From Sycon ciliatum (Eukaryota; Porifera; Calcarea; Leucosolenida; Sycettidae), in the NCBI RefSeq assembly GCF_964019385.1, contig NC_088643.1, positions 48,179,193-48,243,192 on the forward strand: a stretch of DNA of 64,000 nucleotides. Direction: 5' to 3'. Each line of letters starts with the position of its first letter. The stretch's first letter is position 1. The translations under genes were made by a program, and so were the position numbers. Under the pieces are notes generated by a model. It was not told the DNA's origin. It did no database searches and saw only the letters and a list, made by a program, of their open reading frames with translations. Positions 29,684 through 42,141 of the stretch are shown piece after piece.

Positions 29684-32600
29684 TCTGTCGACCGATCATT
29701 AATACTACAAAGCCCAAGAATGAGGATAACTATTACTTGACGAATGTTGTGGCTACTTCAAGTTTCAACTCTTGCGTAACACGCTCTATCACCATGGGCA
29801 TTGCGCACTCTCCGCAGAAAAGGAACTACCGGGTTCAATACGAAACAAAACTACAAATTTGGAAACTATTAGGGGCAGTCGTATCTAGAGCTCGGGATTC
29901 GTTGAGCGGAACACACGCGAAGTGAGTATGCTTTGAGCAAGTACATGCATGTACTGGGGGTGAATTCTTCAGAATCATCAGAAGTGTATGGTCTGACTCG
30001 CTGGCGCCTTACATTCAGAGAAAAAAGTGCAATTTAAAGGAATGTGTCATATTAGAAACGCACTTGGCTTTGTAATGTCACAAGTCATTCATCGACTAAT
30101 AAGCCGACCAAATCCGTCGCCAAGAAAGCAGTTCTTGAGCAGATTGTTACCCATTACTTGCGCCTGTGTAGGAACTGGAAATGGCCAGCTGCAGTAGCGT
30201 CAGTCTAGTGAAATAGCCGAGTCCATGGGAAAGCCGACAGGGCAGCAGAAGTCGGCCAGCTAGTTGGTTTTTCAGGCGACGTGTGAGGTATGCAGCATTC
30301 CCGTGACCAGAGCATTGAAACTGTGCAATGGACATGACTTGGATAGCAATGTTGTCATGTTCGCATCTCAGGAGTCGCAGTGACGCCGGTGATTTCGGTA
30401 TTCAAACGTGTCAGTGGACGCGTTTTGCGTTGTGTGTGCTATCGATGATGAGGATGACTTTGTATTCTGTCGTTACCAAAACCCTCTGGCACTGGCACAG
30501 TAGCAGTCAGCTCACTCATACAGAGTCATCAAACCGAGCAGTAGAATAATGTATGGAACTGAAATAATGCAGATCTACTGTATACAATCATGTACATGTA
30601 CGTTCCGGCTGTCTGACCCTATACTGGCTAGCCCTACACTGCGCCGAGCGACAAAGCCCCCAGATACCAGTATTACTATTATGGCAACAGGTCTCTCACG
30701 CCCGCCCCCTCTCTGCATCCTTGTATCCAGGCTGTAGAGTGTAGTCCCATAGGCCTGAGCTGGGCATTCAGCGTGTTGTCACAGAGTCTGCACGGCACGT
30801 TTTCCAGTCATTTGTCTTCATTACGGCTAATGCTGTGAACATCACGGTATTGTTGTGCTGGGCATTTCACACAGTCAGACATGTCCTTGCCTTTAGCCAT
30901 TGCCATGGGATACATGAACAGTATGTACATGTATGGAAGCTTGTCAGTGTGACCAGTCACGGGATCTTGCAAATGTCAACTCATGTCAACCAGTTACCGT
31001 GAAAGGCCATGTAGCGTGGACGGTCGACCTTGACAGCAGACTATAAAAAACACACACACATTTGACCCATTGTCTAGGCCGTGCACGAGTGTGTCATCGT
31101 CCAGATGCTCTCGACCACAAAGGAATGTGTCTGTCTCGGGGCAGTGGAACAGCGGGTGGTTGCTAAACATAGTGTGATCTCGATCTCGTGGCTTGCCTGG
31201 TGCATCGTGCAAAGTATAGACACTGACTGAGACAGTCTGCACGTGTTTTAGTATGACTGTCTGATGTTTTGTCCTCTTTCGCAGACATCACACTCACAGA
31301 CACAGGGCATCGCACGCAACAATGTGGAGGGTACTGGTGAATACATGTACAGTGTAGATCTACTAGTAGTACATCTAGCGTTGCTGATCATTTAAATTTT
31401 AATTTACATGTACATGGTAAACTAATAGTAATATTTTGATTGTACATGTACGTGTAGGTTGTCAAGTCGCGTACCGTGACTTGAAATGATTAGGAACTGA
31501 ATGCGGAAGGGGAAGCTACTTGGATCTTGGATGGGGTGGAACTTTACTTTGCCGTCCTTTTGAAACTAAAAAAAAAACAGAACATAATTATAAAGTATTC
31601 GTAAGGTTGAGGGAGTTGAAAACATAATACATGTACATGTACATTGTAAAGTCGTGTCCATATCCTATCCTCAGCTGAACTGCTGCTGAAGTGTTCATGC
31701 AGATACATGTGTCAGTCATGTACATGTACATGTATTGTACACGTTCGTAGACAACAGGATCAAAACCAACTGAGAAAGGTACTTTCCTGCCCTCGCCTTG
31801 GTCCGAAAACTGCACTTATCTTGACAACTATTCCTAGATTGGCGTGTCCTCTGCGTTTGGCTGGTTCCTCAGCTTATCCATGGACTGTGAGTCGACATGC
31901 CAAATGCAATGGAGTATGTTGTAGTAACAGCGTGTGTGTGTGTGTGCGCGCGCGTGTGTGTGTGTGTCTGTGTGTGTGTCTGTGTGGTTATACCACTCCC
32001 GTGTTCGACTTGCACACGTCGCTTCAGCGGTCCACAAGACATGGCTAGGCCCAGCTGCAAATCCCGTCGCTCCGAAAAAGAAAAAGCAGTGAAGGAGCCT
32101 GTTCGCGTCCCGCCGGAACTACAATGTAAAGTAGCTCGTGCCATGTCCCAGAGATAGTTTGGGAACACCTGGTCAGATGTGGCAGTGGGAGAAGGAAGGA
32201 AGGAAGGTGTTAAAGCCTAGACTTTGCACCAGAATCCAAGGCAAAGCCTTGCAAGTCTTCCATTTTGCTTGTCAACGCTAGCAGTACAAAATACAGCTGC
32301 TGCATGTACCAGTGCATGATTGTCATGTACGAGTACATGTTAGATGCACAGGATCAGTTGTACTTGTACTAGTTGTAGTGTAGCCCACAGCAAAGACATG
32401 TCAACAATTGTCACTGCTCCGTGACATACCAGTCATGTATCTCATCAAATAGTTTCAGTAAGTCCGACCCTTTCGCAGACAAACACAATCCTGCACATGC
32501 ACAATGCACATGCATCTGCAAGCATACAAGACGGTCAAAGAGTCCTGATTTTCATACCAGACTGTGGTTTCAAAAATAGAGGGAGTTGAGCCACTTTCCA

Positions 32601-33725
32601 CGCCATAGTAGTACTGTACCAGTACATGTTGACGCGCACAATTATGACTCTTGAATGCGTGTTACCGTACATGTCTGCTACATGTAATACTAGACCGTTA
32701 CTAGTCACAAAATCAACTGCAAGGTCCTTGATTCTTTGTCTCACCCATATCCGATGATAGATAACCAAACAGCTCACAGTCAACTGCCAACCACTGGCAG
32801 ACAAAGGACTTCCATCTGCCATTGAGTGTTAGGTCCGTGACCATGGTGACTGATGCAGTGATAACGGGACTGCGGCAGCAATCAAAGGGCACGGACAACG
32901 TGCCATGTCACGTCACTGTTTGTAACCTGCTTGGTGTCGATGTCTGCTCGCTGCTCCTCAGGCAGTCTATCGGATGGGGCGAGGAAATCCAGATGTTCGT
33001 CAGAAGCTCTGAGTGTGCCGTCATGTGCCCCTCACCGACAACAAGATGTTGTCCACATGGCGCCACACGCAGGAGCGCCACAAATTTGGGCAAATGACTG
33101 CACTCGCGACTGGAATCAAGAAAAGGTCAATTCATAAACAGACGACTACATGAGAAAACGGAATACATGCTCATAAAATAGCCGGGAAATCTCAGCGGGG
33201 AATCGGGAAACACCGTGGCCAGTAACCACAGAGCTCGAATGACCAGGTGGACGCTACACAGCGTTCACTAACATCCACTACATGATGTACAGTCCAGTCA
33301 ATGTATACGTACATGTAGACATGTAGCTTCTTGCCAACCAGGTGCTGTGCGGAACGACGTGACATGATGGTGAGCGAGAACAGAAGTACCCGTACCTGTA
33401 CCAGTATGGCCAGTCCTCAAATGCTTTTCAGCATTCTGAAACTGACTTTCGTAATCATTTCCAAATCCCCTGAGGCTGCATGCGAGCGGCATGCTCCCAC
33501 TAGACACTCAAGCCCGTAGCCTTGGGCGACAGCGGCACAAAGAATACATAACTTCATAAGAAACCCTAAAGTCTTATGAGTACTGGCACAGCGATGTGAT
33601 GATCCAACTCACTCCTAGTAGTATTACGAAATAAACGGCACAAATCATTGTTTCGAAGCACCACACTGTATGCACATGACGTTCCCCTTTCTACGATCGA
33701 GAAGCCAGGTATAAATACAATCATG
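29684..33725. other. Four kilobases without a recognisable gene
   Basis: Short frames only; none resembles a known family. The sequence is rich in TACATGTAC/ACATGTACATGT clusters, for example around 31330-31460, 31625-31640 and 31715-31735, and has a TG microsatellite at 31930-31986. A candidate acceptor (ctctttcgcag at about 31285) exists, but I could not link it to a coding exon. Confidence 0.45.
31930..31986. repeat. (TG)n microsatellite with CG interruptions
   Basis: An imperfect TG run with gcgcgcgcg in the middle. Cys/Val and Thr/His frames across it are artefacts. Confidence 0.9.
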
Positions 33726-34115
33726 TACAGTCCATTCAGAAAATGTTGATATCCTAGCTTTTGGCCATAAACGGGTCAAATTTTGAGTTTCCGTCTCCTT
33801 TTTTTGGCAATCCCCCATGGAATGCTCTTCCTATTGTGTTTTTGAAGTCTATTTCTCCAAAAAGCAAGCCATAACAAGAATAGGATTTCGGCCAGGTTTT
33901 TGCCCCCAAAGCACTGAATTGGGTAAAAACCATGCAAATCCAGGCCGTTCACTCCACTTGCAAAACAGTACATTTGCGGTTCGAACCCCAGTTGAGGTGC
34001 CTTTTTGGACCCTTTTTCAAGTTTCGAATCGCGCGGCACTGCACAGTGTACCACAAAATCGCCAAACACGAGAGCTCTCCAGAGCCAGCGCTCAACCTTT
34101 TCTGAATGGACTGTA
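33726..34115. mobile_element. Tc1/mariner-type MITE
   Basis: The inverted ends are tacagtccattcagaaaatg and tacagtccattcagaaaagg (right end inverted), with TA at both borders as expected from TA target duplication. The element is 390 bp with no transposase. A ggttcgaaccc block inside resembles a tRNA B box but lacks any tRNA structure. Confidence 0.85.
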
Positions 34116-34199
34116 GGTACTAGCCTGTAGTCTGTGCCTGGTGCCGAAGATCTACCAGTACATGTACATGACATTGTAGTGTTTGAGAGCCGTAGCCTA

Positions 34200-34389
34200 C
34201 TAGGATGCCTTTATAATCCGGCACCATTTGTGCTACGGAAATTCTGCTGGATTCGGGAGGGTGCTGGATTAGAAATCTGATTTACTGCTGTAATGTGCAT
34301 GAAAAGGACATTTTGGTTGCTGAAGATCATGCTGGTTTAGAGGGTGTTTGGTTTATAAAGTGTGCTAAAGTCTAAGAGGGACGACTGTA
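34200..34389. mobile_element. Tigger/pogo-like MITE, copy 2 (older)
   Basis: The copy aligns along its whole length with the 23.6-kb copy: tataatccggcaccatttgt, ctgctggatt, gggtgctggatta, aatctgatttact and gggacgactgta. Both ends are more worn than in copy 1. Confidence 0.8.
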
Positions 34390-37300
34390 TATGCTTGGGC
34401 GCCCCACACGCCACGGTAGTATGCACCGGGACGTGCATGATTGCATTTTCGTTACACCAGTCCTGTACTGTAGATTACAGATCAGAGACAGTGGCGCCAT
34501 CAAGAGTTGAATCTCTAGATACGCGCCAGCGACTGTTACTGGTGCTACTACTGTACCGACAGTACACTATGCACGGCTAGACAGCGGCTAGGTAATAGTA
34601 ACTACTGATCATGAATTGAATGAAGGGTTTGAGTCTGGGAAATCCACTAAAGGAACTGATACTGGAACGCAGATCTGATCGACCACTGTTACTGCTACAT
34701 CTCGGGAAGAAAGATTTGTGGCTCTCTGTGCCCGTCGTCCGTTGATTTCACCTCTTGACGGTGCATGAAAGCACAGGTTCATCATTATCATTCCGACAAC
34801 GGACATGGCACAATGAATATGAAGTAAAACCAGCCTCCATGGACTGCTAATAGTAACGTTAGATGTTAGTACTGTAGTACTGTATACTTCGCTGTAGCCT
34901 GTTATCCTTCCTGGGACTCTCACTGTGTAGCCTGTAATCCTTCCTGGGACTCTCACTGTGTACTACTGTAGTTATTAGCGTATACTTCTCGCCTTCTCGA
35001 CTGCACAATTGCCGTTTGTGCTTTTGGTTTCCCCTAGCCCCTTACTTCTCGCCTCATACTCCTATAGTCCTTCTTATGTTCAGGCTGCCTAATAATAGTG
35101 TTGTGGAGCCATCAGTTGCCTGATGATCATGACAACGTCTAGCCTCATTCTATCATCCATATGCTCCTGTAGTAGCTCACACTGTACCCCATCGTGACCC
35201 CATCCCCCTGCAATGTGTTGGTTTCCTTACTTGCTAGACTGATTTTATATGATTCTGGACTGATTTGAATCATAATTATTATCTTCCTTATTGGCCATGG
35301 GCCATCGTGGAAATAAAGAATAATAATAAAACGTGAAACTCGCGGAGTCTCAACACAGCTTCCAGTCCTCTCTCTCTGTAATTAGCATGACTATTATAAT
35401 ATTATCAATCGTGCACCAATGACTATGTCTTGTTCAGTATCCACAGGCAACATGCACGAAGCTGAGGACATTAGCTGTAACGATTTCAGGCTGTGGCTTG
35501 GCATGGGCCACTCATGTGAGACCTGGATGGGTGTCAATGATGCGAAAAGAGCATTACATGCATTGACGGGAAAACAGGAGCTGTATATATTATAATACAC
35601 ATCAAAGTGAAGTAAGCAGTAGATGTACTGATGTAGTTAGCAAGGCCTCGCTGATAACACCCGGCGTGGCTATGACATTCCGTGGCCAATACAAAAACAA
35701 GAACCATGTAGACCTGACCCAAATAAAATGAAACCCATCAACAGAGCCTCAATCTGAAGCAAAAGTGTTTCCGACTAGTTGACGGAGAGAGGCAGACCCA
35801 GGTTGCGGCGTGTGGCACGTTCCAGGCAAACCAGCCATGCAATTGAAACCATCATCACTTTACTGTGCCTCTCAAACCATCACCACTTCACCATGCTTCA
35901 CAAACCTTGGCTTCAGGCTTTCCCGTACTGCTGCAATCTGCATGACAGATGGTGATGAAAACAGCAGTAACTATTCCCATCGACGGGGAGTGTTGTGCAC
36001 AGTCATGTTGTCCATCGCTAGGTAACTCACGTACTGTAGTGAACTGAATTCACTTCCCCGTCGATGGGCTTCTTGTGTGTCCTCCTCAATCCCTGACCGG
36101 CTTAGGTGCAAGGGGTGACTAAAATAATGTACATGTACATACCCAATGCTGTAGAATTTTTTGCATTTCCTAAAATTGGCAGCGGATTTGAAGTCTATAA
36201 TTCGACACCATGTGTGGTCATGGATATCAACGCCACAGCCATACAAGTAACACTAACCGTTAGCTAGCTGGGTGGATATCCCAGGACGGCAAACTGGAGC
36301 CGTAGAGGCTGGAAGTGTAAAAGAACGGGTACGCGCGGGTGCAGAGACCATCAGAGGCGTCATCAAGGGCCAAGCAATCAATGACACCCGATTCCTGAAT
36401 CATTGTGAATGCTGCCAAATCAGAATACTCAGTGTTTCCACCAAGCAGCCCATTTTACTATGATTTAGACTTTGCCATCCTCACTTCCTCCTGAATGCCA
36501 CGTCTCACCGCGATAATGTACTTTTTGCTGCTGATCACAGATCACGATTCCGCGAGCAGAGTCAGGTTGCGGGAAAAAGTCCATGTGGTCAGCATCTGGC
36601 ATCTACACTCACAGCTAAACTTTGAGTTTGTATTGTGGCTGGTGACACGCGTACACCCTTGGAATGACGGTTTTCAGCTGTAGCCTTGCTTGAAGTTATT
36701 TCTGTGAGACGTGGCTCTCTACTACTATTCGTGAATACTACTATGGCCCGTAGGCTGTAGTATAGTTGTGTAGGTGGAAGTACAGGTAGTGGAATGACTA
36801 CATAATTTATGCTGCTGCCGAGAAAATACAATGTAACAATTACATAACAGTCACACTCGTCTAGTTCCCAAACACGCTATTTGAAAATCAATAAAAAAGC
36901 ACTCAGCGTTTCTCTCTTTAGAGTTTAGACAGTGTACATACATGTACATGTACATGTACCCGTAGCCAATAATTATTTCGTATCACTATCAGGTCTACTG
37001 CTGCTCCCTGCTTCACACCGACCCGCGCTTCTCTAGATCTGCAAACATGACTTCAAGAGAATGTTTCATTGGAGACTTTTACAAACCATACTAGTAGTAC
37101 CGACAGCCAAAACTATTTCCAAGAACGCTACAGGTCGCCGCAACCTGTGTTTATCGATAGTCACGAGCAGTTTTCAACAGCAACTGCACCGCGCATATCT
37201 GGGCGTAACTAGGTTTTTCTGAAGAAAGTGAATTTGAGACGGTTGACAAGCGTCCTGGAGGATCGTCACCGTCCGGACGGTGTAATCATCCCTGTAACAA

Positions 37301-38242
37301 ACGACCTGTCATTCACATGGCCGCCAATGAGAATTAGTTAGTTCACCACCTAAGCTTTCTTCAGCGATGATACTGATGCAGAACGTGGTGGTGGTGGTTA
37401 CTTTTAGCGAAATAGCATTGCCTCGGTGAAACTAAAAGAATCCATCCATCCACAGATGCTAGTATACTGACTGGATTGTCAAATTCTTCGTTCGTGTCAA
37501 GTATCCTCCTAGGATACGCTCGTTGGTTTTCAAAGCTCGTACTTCGTAGGCAAACAGCTCAAACATGTGTCGACCACATGCACAGGCCATTCGCCAGGTA
37601 CAATGGTCCGAAGAGAAGCACAATAACCCCGTGCTGCGATGTTTTCAAAACACGGAGCGCAAACATTCACAGAGCTATGCAGTTCCTTTGCGTCAGCATC
37701 AGAGAATCCGGGAACACCAGGGCCTCCACGGCCTCTAGTCACCCGCTTGAGGCAAGATTTCCCAGACGAACGTGGCATACCGCTCCTGGAAAAGTCAAGA
37801 AAGGGAATAACTATCGACCACCACGCCATACTAGCTAGCTCAAGGGCTGGCATAGGGTAGCAGTGACAAGTTGTTGACAACCAACAGGCCTGTTGACTAC
37901 CAACTAAGAACACTACACAGTCATGCACCTGATTACACAAGAAGTCGTCCTAGCACTGGACTAGACTGTGGACATGCACTGGCAAAAATGTCATCGTGAC
38001 ACCGACAGCTAACGATGCCAGGCTTGCCAGCTCAGTGAGCTCACACTGATCTGCACGGCGATGACAGCTAGCGGGCAATGCTGGTTCCGCCTAGCCTATC
38101 CACCATGGTCTACAGACTACACTCCAGTCTCCCAGCCACACTAGTACGATAATAATTATTATAATACTGTCCGGAGTTTGTCTGCACTCTGCTTTCCGTG
38201 CCGGGGACATGTCGACAGCACTCCGCAGTTGCCCGGGTCTAC
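34390..38242. other. No gene recognised; minor repeats
   Basis: A 38-bp unit with atccttcctgggactctcac is duplicated at about 34892-34968. At 35280-35330 cgtggaaataaagaataata resembles the 3' end of a LINE, but no upstream reverse-transcriptase sequence accompanies it. caccgtccggacggtg at about 37268 is a 16-bp palindrome, and cccatcgacgggga recurs inverted at 35977 and 36055. Frames at 37476-37940 on both strands overlap each other and match nothing I know. Confidence 0.45.
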
Positions 38243-39063
38243 AGTAGACCCAGGTGCTCGAAGTCCGTACACTTTTACAGTGTGTGTTTGCCGAGCTGAA
38301 ACTCACACTAGCAATGATCACTTGCCAGAATCCTGCTCGTGGATGGAAGGTATCTTGTCCAAGTTTGTTCTGAGGCCAGGCTCGATTGAACCAGGCCATC
38401 TTTCGATCCGATCTGTTTCTCTGGAGTTCGCTGATTTTTCATATCAAATGTTGGTGTCCCAGAGGGTACTCTAAGTCCGTACTGATCAGAGGTGACTCGA
38501 AATACACACACATTTCTGCTAATTGCTAACTTGCAATCCCTCGGTTACGACGAAAGCACCGAAGGGATATGTTTGACATGTGCCTCCACCAGTATTTCTT
38601 GCAAAAGCGTAGTTTGTTGCCGAAATGCAAGCTGTTTTTAGTCGGCTCAGAGAAGAAGCAGCTGCGCTGTGAAAACCGCGGGAAAACAGTGGTGGAGATG
38701 CCAGGAGTGTCAACCTTTCTGCAAGGATTGGTGGTTCTCTGTAAATTCTTCTCCTCTGGCCATTGTCAGCTCTAAGCTGGCTCTTGATGATTGAGTGAAG
38801 GTCTGTTTGACGCTGTGTCCGTTCGCAAAGTTGATTTTTGCATGAAATGTAACCCAATTTGTATTTCGTATGGACACTCGAAAACCCACTCGCGTGGTAT
38901 GGGACTTCTGCTTATCGTAGATCCCTGAAAATTGCTACGCGAGGAGAACATACCACACTGTCCCCTCCATAAAATATTTGAGTCGAATACAATAACAGAA
39001 CATGAAATTATGGGCGTACGAACTTAGGATACCATGTACGGACTTCGAGCACCTGGGTCTACT
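38243..39063. mobile_element. TIR element with 29-bp perfect inverted ends
   Basis: The first 29 bases, starting agtagacccaggtgctcgaa, are exactly inverted at 39035-39063. The element is 821 bp. No transposase-like frame is evident; a 68-codon frame at 38569-38775 has no recognisable similarity. Outside the left end, gggtctac makes a small palindrome with the terminus. Perfect long TIRs suggest a young insertion. The superfamily is undetermined because no target duplication is clear. Confidence 0.8.
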
Positions 39064-40086
39064 ACTACTAGTCTGTAGTATGGAAGGCCGACGAACAGCA
39101 AGTCAGTGACACTGACAGTGCAGTGACATAGATCGTTGACAGGGGCACAACCAAGCCAGCGATACGTGCTTTTAATTCACGTTCAGCATCTGCATGGCGT
39201 GTCTAGTCTACATGTTGTACTTGTACTGTAGTTGTAGTCTAGCTAGGCCTTGGCTTGGGACAAGTAGGAGTCAAATGGACGCATGCAGACCCCAGCTAGC
39301 TACCGGTATTTTTCAATCAGTTTGGCACTGCGTGCACGCGTGCGAGTGGTACGTGCGAGTCTGTACTGCATTCGTGTGACCGCGACCGCCACCGTTCTCG
39401 ATTCGCTAGTTGTACCTACCGTGAACTGCGATCTCCGTGCTAGCTGTCCCAATGGCAACAGCTTGTCGACGGGTATCGCTCTCACCAGAGCATCTCTCCC
39501 TGGCCTAGGCCTAGCCCTTTCCCGCTCGACCAAGCCGTATGGCCTGTGACTCATACTCAGAAGTCAGCAGCGCTACGTGATAGGTAGTAGGTGCAACCCC
39601 TGCATCGAGCAAACTTCCTTCAACCTTTTTCCAGGCTCTACTGGAGTGAGGATGGGAACAGTTTGGCACTGCTGTTTCACAGTTGATATGAAAGATTGCA
39701 GAGAAAGAGCCAAGGACCTTTCCAAAGCTGCGTAAGTGCAGTTTGCTCTCGGGGCTTGAAGGAAACAACCAGCCTACAGCAGGTACGAGAAACCGGACTA
39801 GGTTCCGAAATCCTCCCGAACCCCGGTACTTCGGCCTTGTGGAAGCAGTTGAAGTGTCTTCCGTGTGTGTCATAGGCGTGCACACATTCGCTCGGAGTCA
39901 ATCAGCGACACCAACGCCTAGATCTGCAGATTGGAGAACAGCTGCGCTGATACGCTCTTGGTCGCTACCGTTGCTCAAAAGACCGAGAGAGCAACAGTCA
40001 ATCTGTACAAACACAGTTGTCGCAGATACTGTTCTGTTACTGTGGCTGCTTTGGAGTAGTTTGTAGATCAAAGGCGATCCGTCGAG
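39064..40086 (+). other. Upstream region of the kinase gene
   Basis: No separate gene is recognised. The last few hundred bases must contain the kinase promoter and 5' UTR if the single reading frame is a complete gene. I can identify no TATA box or other defined motif with confidence. Confidence 0.4.
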
Positions 40087-42141
40087 ATGGCGGACGCTAA
40101 AAACTCTGACTCTGCTCCGCAGGTGAACGGCGCACACTCCGCTGAGGTGGACACCCTGCGACAGGAGATAGATATTCTGCGCCAGCAACTGGTGCAGAAA
40201 GATTTCGTCATAGACCGGCTACGCAAGGAGAACAACGAAATACGCTCGCTCTTGGAATCCATGAGCAAGTCGCAAATGACACGCGAAACGCCTAGCATTC
40301 TGCTCCGCCGTGAAAAGCTCCCAGCCGTCAGTGGTGAACCCAGCGCAGCTATTGAAGACAAGCCACGGACCAAATATCCGAAAACTGATCAAGCCAAGAA
40401 ATTGATTAGGGAAGCAATACTGAAGAATGATTTCCTCAAGAATCTAGACCCTGCGCAAATTGATGAGATGGTGGACTGCATGAAGAAGACAAAATTCGCC
40501 GCCGACCAATTCGTCGTACGAGAAGGCTGGCCAGGAACGGAGCTATACGTAACAGCCGTAGGCAACGTGGAGGTGAAGCAGAAGAACAAGGTGCTACGCA
40601 CTCTGGAGCCGGGCAGTGTGTTCGGTGAGCTGGCCATTCTCTACAACTGCACACGCACAGCCACGGTGGTGACGCTCGGCGAAACCGAAGTATGGAGTCT
40701 GGACCGGCAAACGTTCAAGAGCATCATGATGTCCACTGGCCAGAAGCGACTGGATAGCTACAAGCAGTTCCTGCGCAAACACAGCACGCTGCGCGGCCTG
40801 CCCGAGGACAAACTGGCCAAAGTGGCCGACTGCCTGGAACAGGACGAGTACAACACCGGCGACTACATCATACGGCAAGGCGGCGTCGGCGACACGTTCT
40901 TCATCATTCGCTCTGGCACCGTCGACGTCACGGAGACGCAGGAGGGCAAGGTCGGCGAGACCCTAATCCGCACGCTAGAGGCAGGCCAGACGTTCGGAGA
41001 GCTGGCGCTGCAAGGCGACTCGCGGCGCACGGCCAACGTCAGAGCCAAGAGCCACGTCACATGCCTGGTGCTGGAGCGTTCGTCTTTCCAAACACTGATC
41101 GGTGACCTGAACCACTATGCTGGCCAGCGGACGGCCTATGATCCGGAGAAGAAAAAGGACAGCACCCCCATCGTCGGCGAGTTTCCCGATATGAAGCTCG
41201 ATGATCTAAAGATTGTCGGCACTTTGGGTGTTGGTGGCTTTGGACGTGTCGAGCTGGTCTGCCTGAAAAGCGACAAGAAGCAAGCTTTCGCCCTCAAGTG
41301 TCTCAAGAAGAAACACATCGTCGAAACCAGGCAGCAGGAACACATCTTCAACGAGAAGCGAATCATGATGGAGGTCCGCTGTCCGTACATCGCCCGCCTG
41401 TACCGTACGTTCCGCGACTCTAGATTCCTCTATCTGCTGGTGGAGGCTTGCCTGGGTGGTGAGCTGTGGACAGTGCTGCGCAACAAGAGTCACTTTGACG
41501 ACCCCACTGCCCGCTTCTACATCGCGTGCGTCATCGAGGCATTCGAGTACCTGCACTCGCAAGGCATTATCTACCGCGATCTCAAGCCAGAAAACCTATT
41601 ACTGGATGCCCGCGGATACGTCAAACTTGTCGACTTTGGGTTCGCCAAGCGCATCGGCTTTGGACGTAAGACATGGACGTTCTGCGGCACTCCAGAGTAC
41701 GTGCCCCCGGAGATCATTCTCAACAAAGGCCACGATTTCTCGGCCGACTTCTGGTCTCTTGGAATCCTGATCTTCGAGTTGCTGACCGGCACACCTCCGT
41801 TCACCGGTGACGATCCCATGAAGACCTACAACAACATCTTGAAGGGATTGGACAGTATCATCTTCCCGCGCACCTTCCCCAAGCACCCGCACAATCTTAT
41901 TCGAAAGCTCTGCCGTGACAACCCCGCCGATCGTCTTGGCAACCAGAAGGAGGGAATCAAAGGCATCAAGTGCCATCGCTGGTTCACTGGCTTCGACTGG
42001 GCTGGCCTACCGCTGCAGACGGTGAGACCTCCAATCGTCCCGCGAGTCAAGACCCCCACGGACTTGTCCAACTTCGACCCATTCGAGCCCAACACAGAGC
42101 TGCCCGAAGAGGATCGGACCGGCTGGGATGAGGGCTTTTGA
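40087..42141 (+). CDS. prkg1: cGMP-dependent protein kinase (PKG), intronless
   Basis: The 684-residue protein has the full PKG layout and usual length. Residues 18-60 are a leucine-zipper coiled coil (VDTLRQEIDILRQQLVQKDF) for dimerisation. Residues 74-85 (RREKLPAVSGEP) look like the pseudosubstrate inhibitor. Two cyclic-nucleotide domains follow: FGELAILYNCTRTATV (179-194) and FGELALQGDSRRTANV (303-318), each with the Arg-Thr pair that favours cGMP. The AGC kinase domain begins near 371: GVGGFG (381-386), Lys404, YRDLKPEN (Asp498), DFG (517-519), activation-loop Thr531 and GTPEYV. The usual APE triplet is PPE (540-542), an uncommon variant. The tail has FDPFEP and ends GWDEGF, as in animal PKGs. 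It is a cytosolic effector of NO/guanylate-cyclase signalling. The whole frame is a single exon, whereas vertebrate PKG genes have many. Confidence 0.97.
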   Translation: MADAKNSDSAPQVNGAHSAEVDTLRQEIDILRQQLVQKDFVIDRLRKENNEIRSLLESMSKSQMTRETPSILLRREKLPAVSGEPSAAIEDKPRTKYPKTDQAKKLIREAILKNDFLKNLDPAQIDEMVDCMKKTKFAADQFVVREGWPGTELYVTAVGNVEVKQKNKVLRTLEPGSVFGELAILYNCTRTATVVTLGETEVWSLDRQTFKSIMMSTGQKRLDSYKQFLRKHSTLRGLPEDKLAKVADCLEQDEYNTGDYIIRQGGVGDTFFIIRSGTVDVTETQEGKVGETLIRTLEAGQTFGELALQGDSRRTANVRAKSHVTCLVLERSSFQTLIGDLNHYAGQRTAYDPEKKKDSTPIVGEFPDMKLDDLKIVGTLGVGGFGRVELVCLKSDKKQAFALKCLKKKHIVETRQQEHIFNEKRIMMEVRCPYIARLYRTFRDSRFLYLLVEACLGGELWTVLRNKSHFDDPTARFYIACVIEAFEYLHSQGIIYRDLKPENLLLDARGYVKLVDFGFAKRIGFGRKTWTFCGTPEYVPPEIILNKGHDFSADFWSLGILIFELLTGTPPFTGDDPMKTYNNILKGLDSIIFPRTFPKHPHNLIRKLCRDNPADRLGNQKEGIKGIKCHRWFTGFDWAGLPLQTVRPPIVPRVKTPTDLSNFDPFEPNTELPEEDRTGWDEGF

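Noticed and set aside
33960-34010. Possible tRNA or tRNA-derived SINE (ggttcgaaccc)
   Set aside because: There is no A box, acceptor stem or anticodon arm at the right distances, and the block lies inside a Tc1-type MITE.
35280-35335. LINE 3' end (aaataaagaataata)
   Set aside because: No reverse-transcriptase sequence is found upstream, so an AT-rich tail alone does not support a call.
37476-37940. Overlapping 120- and 136-codon frames on opposite strands
   Set aside because: They exclude each other and neither shows a domain or motif.
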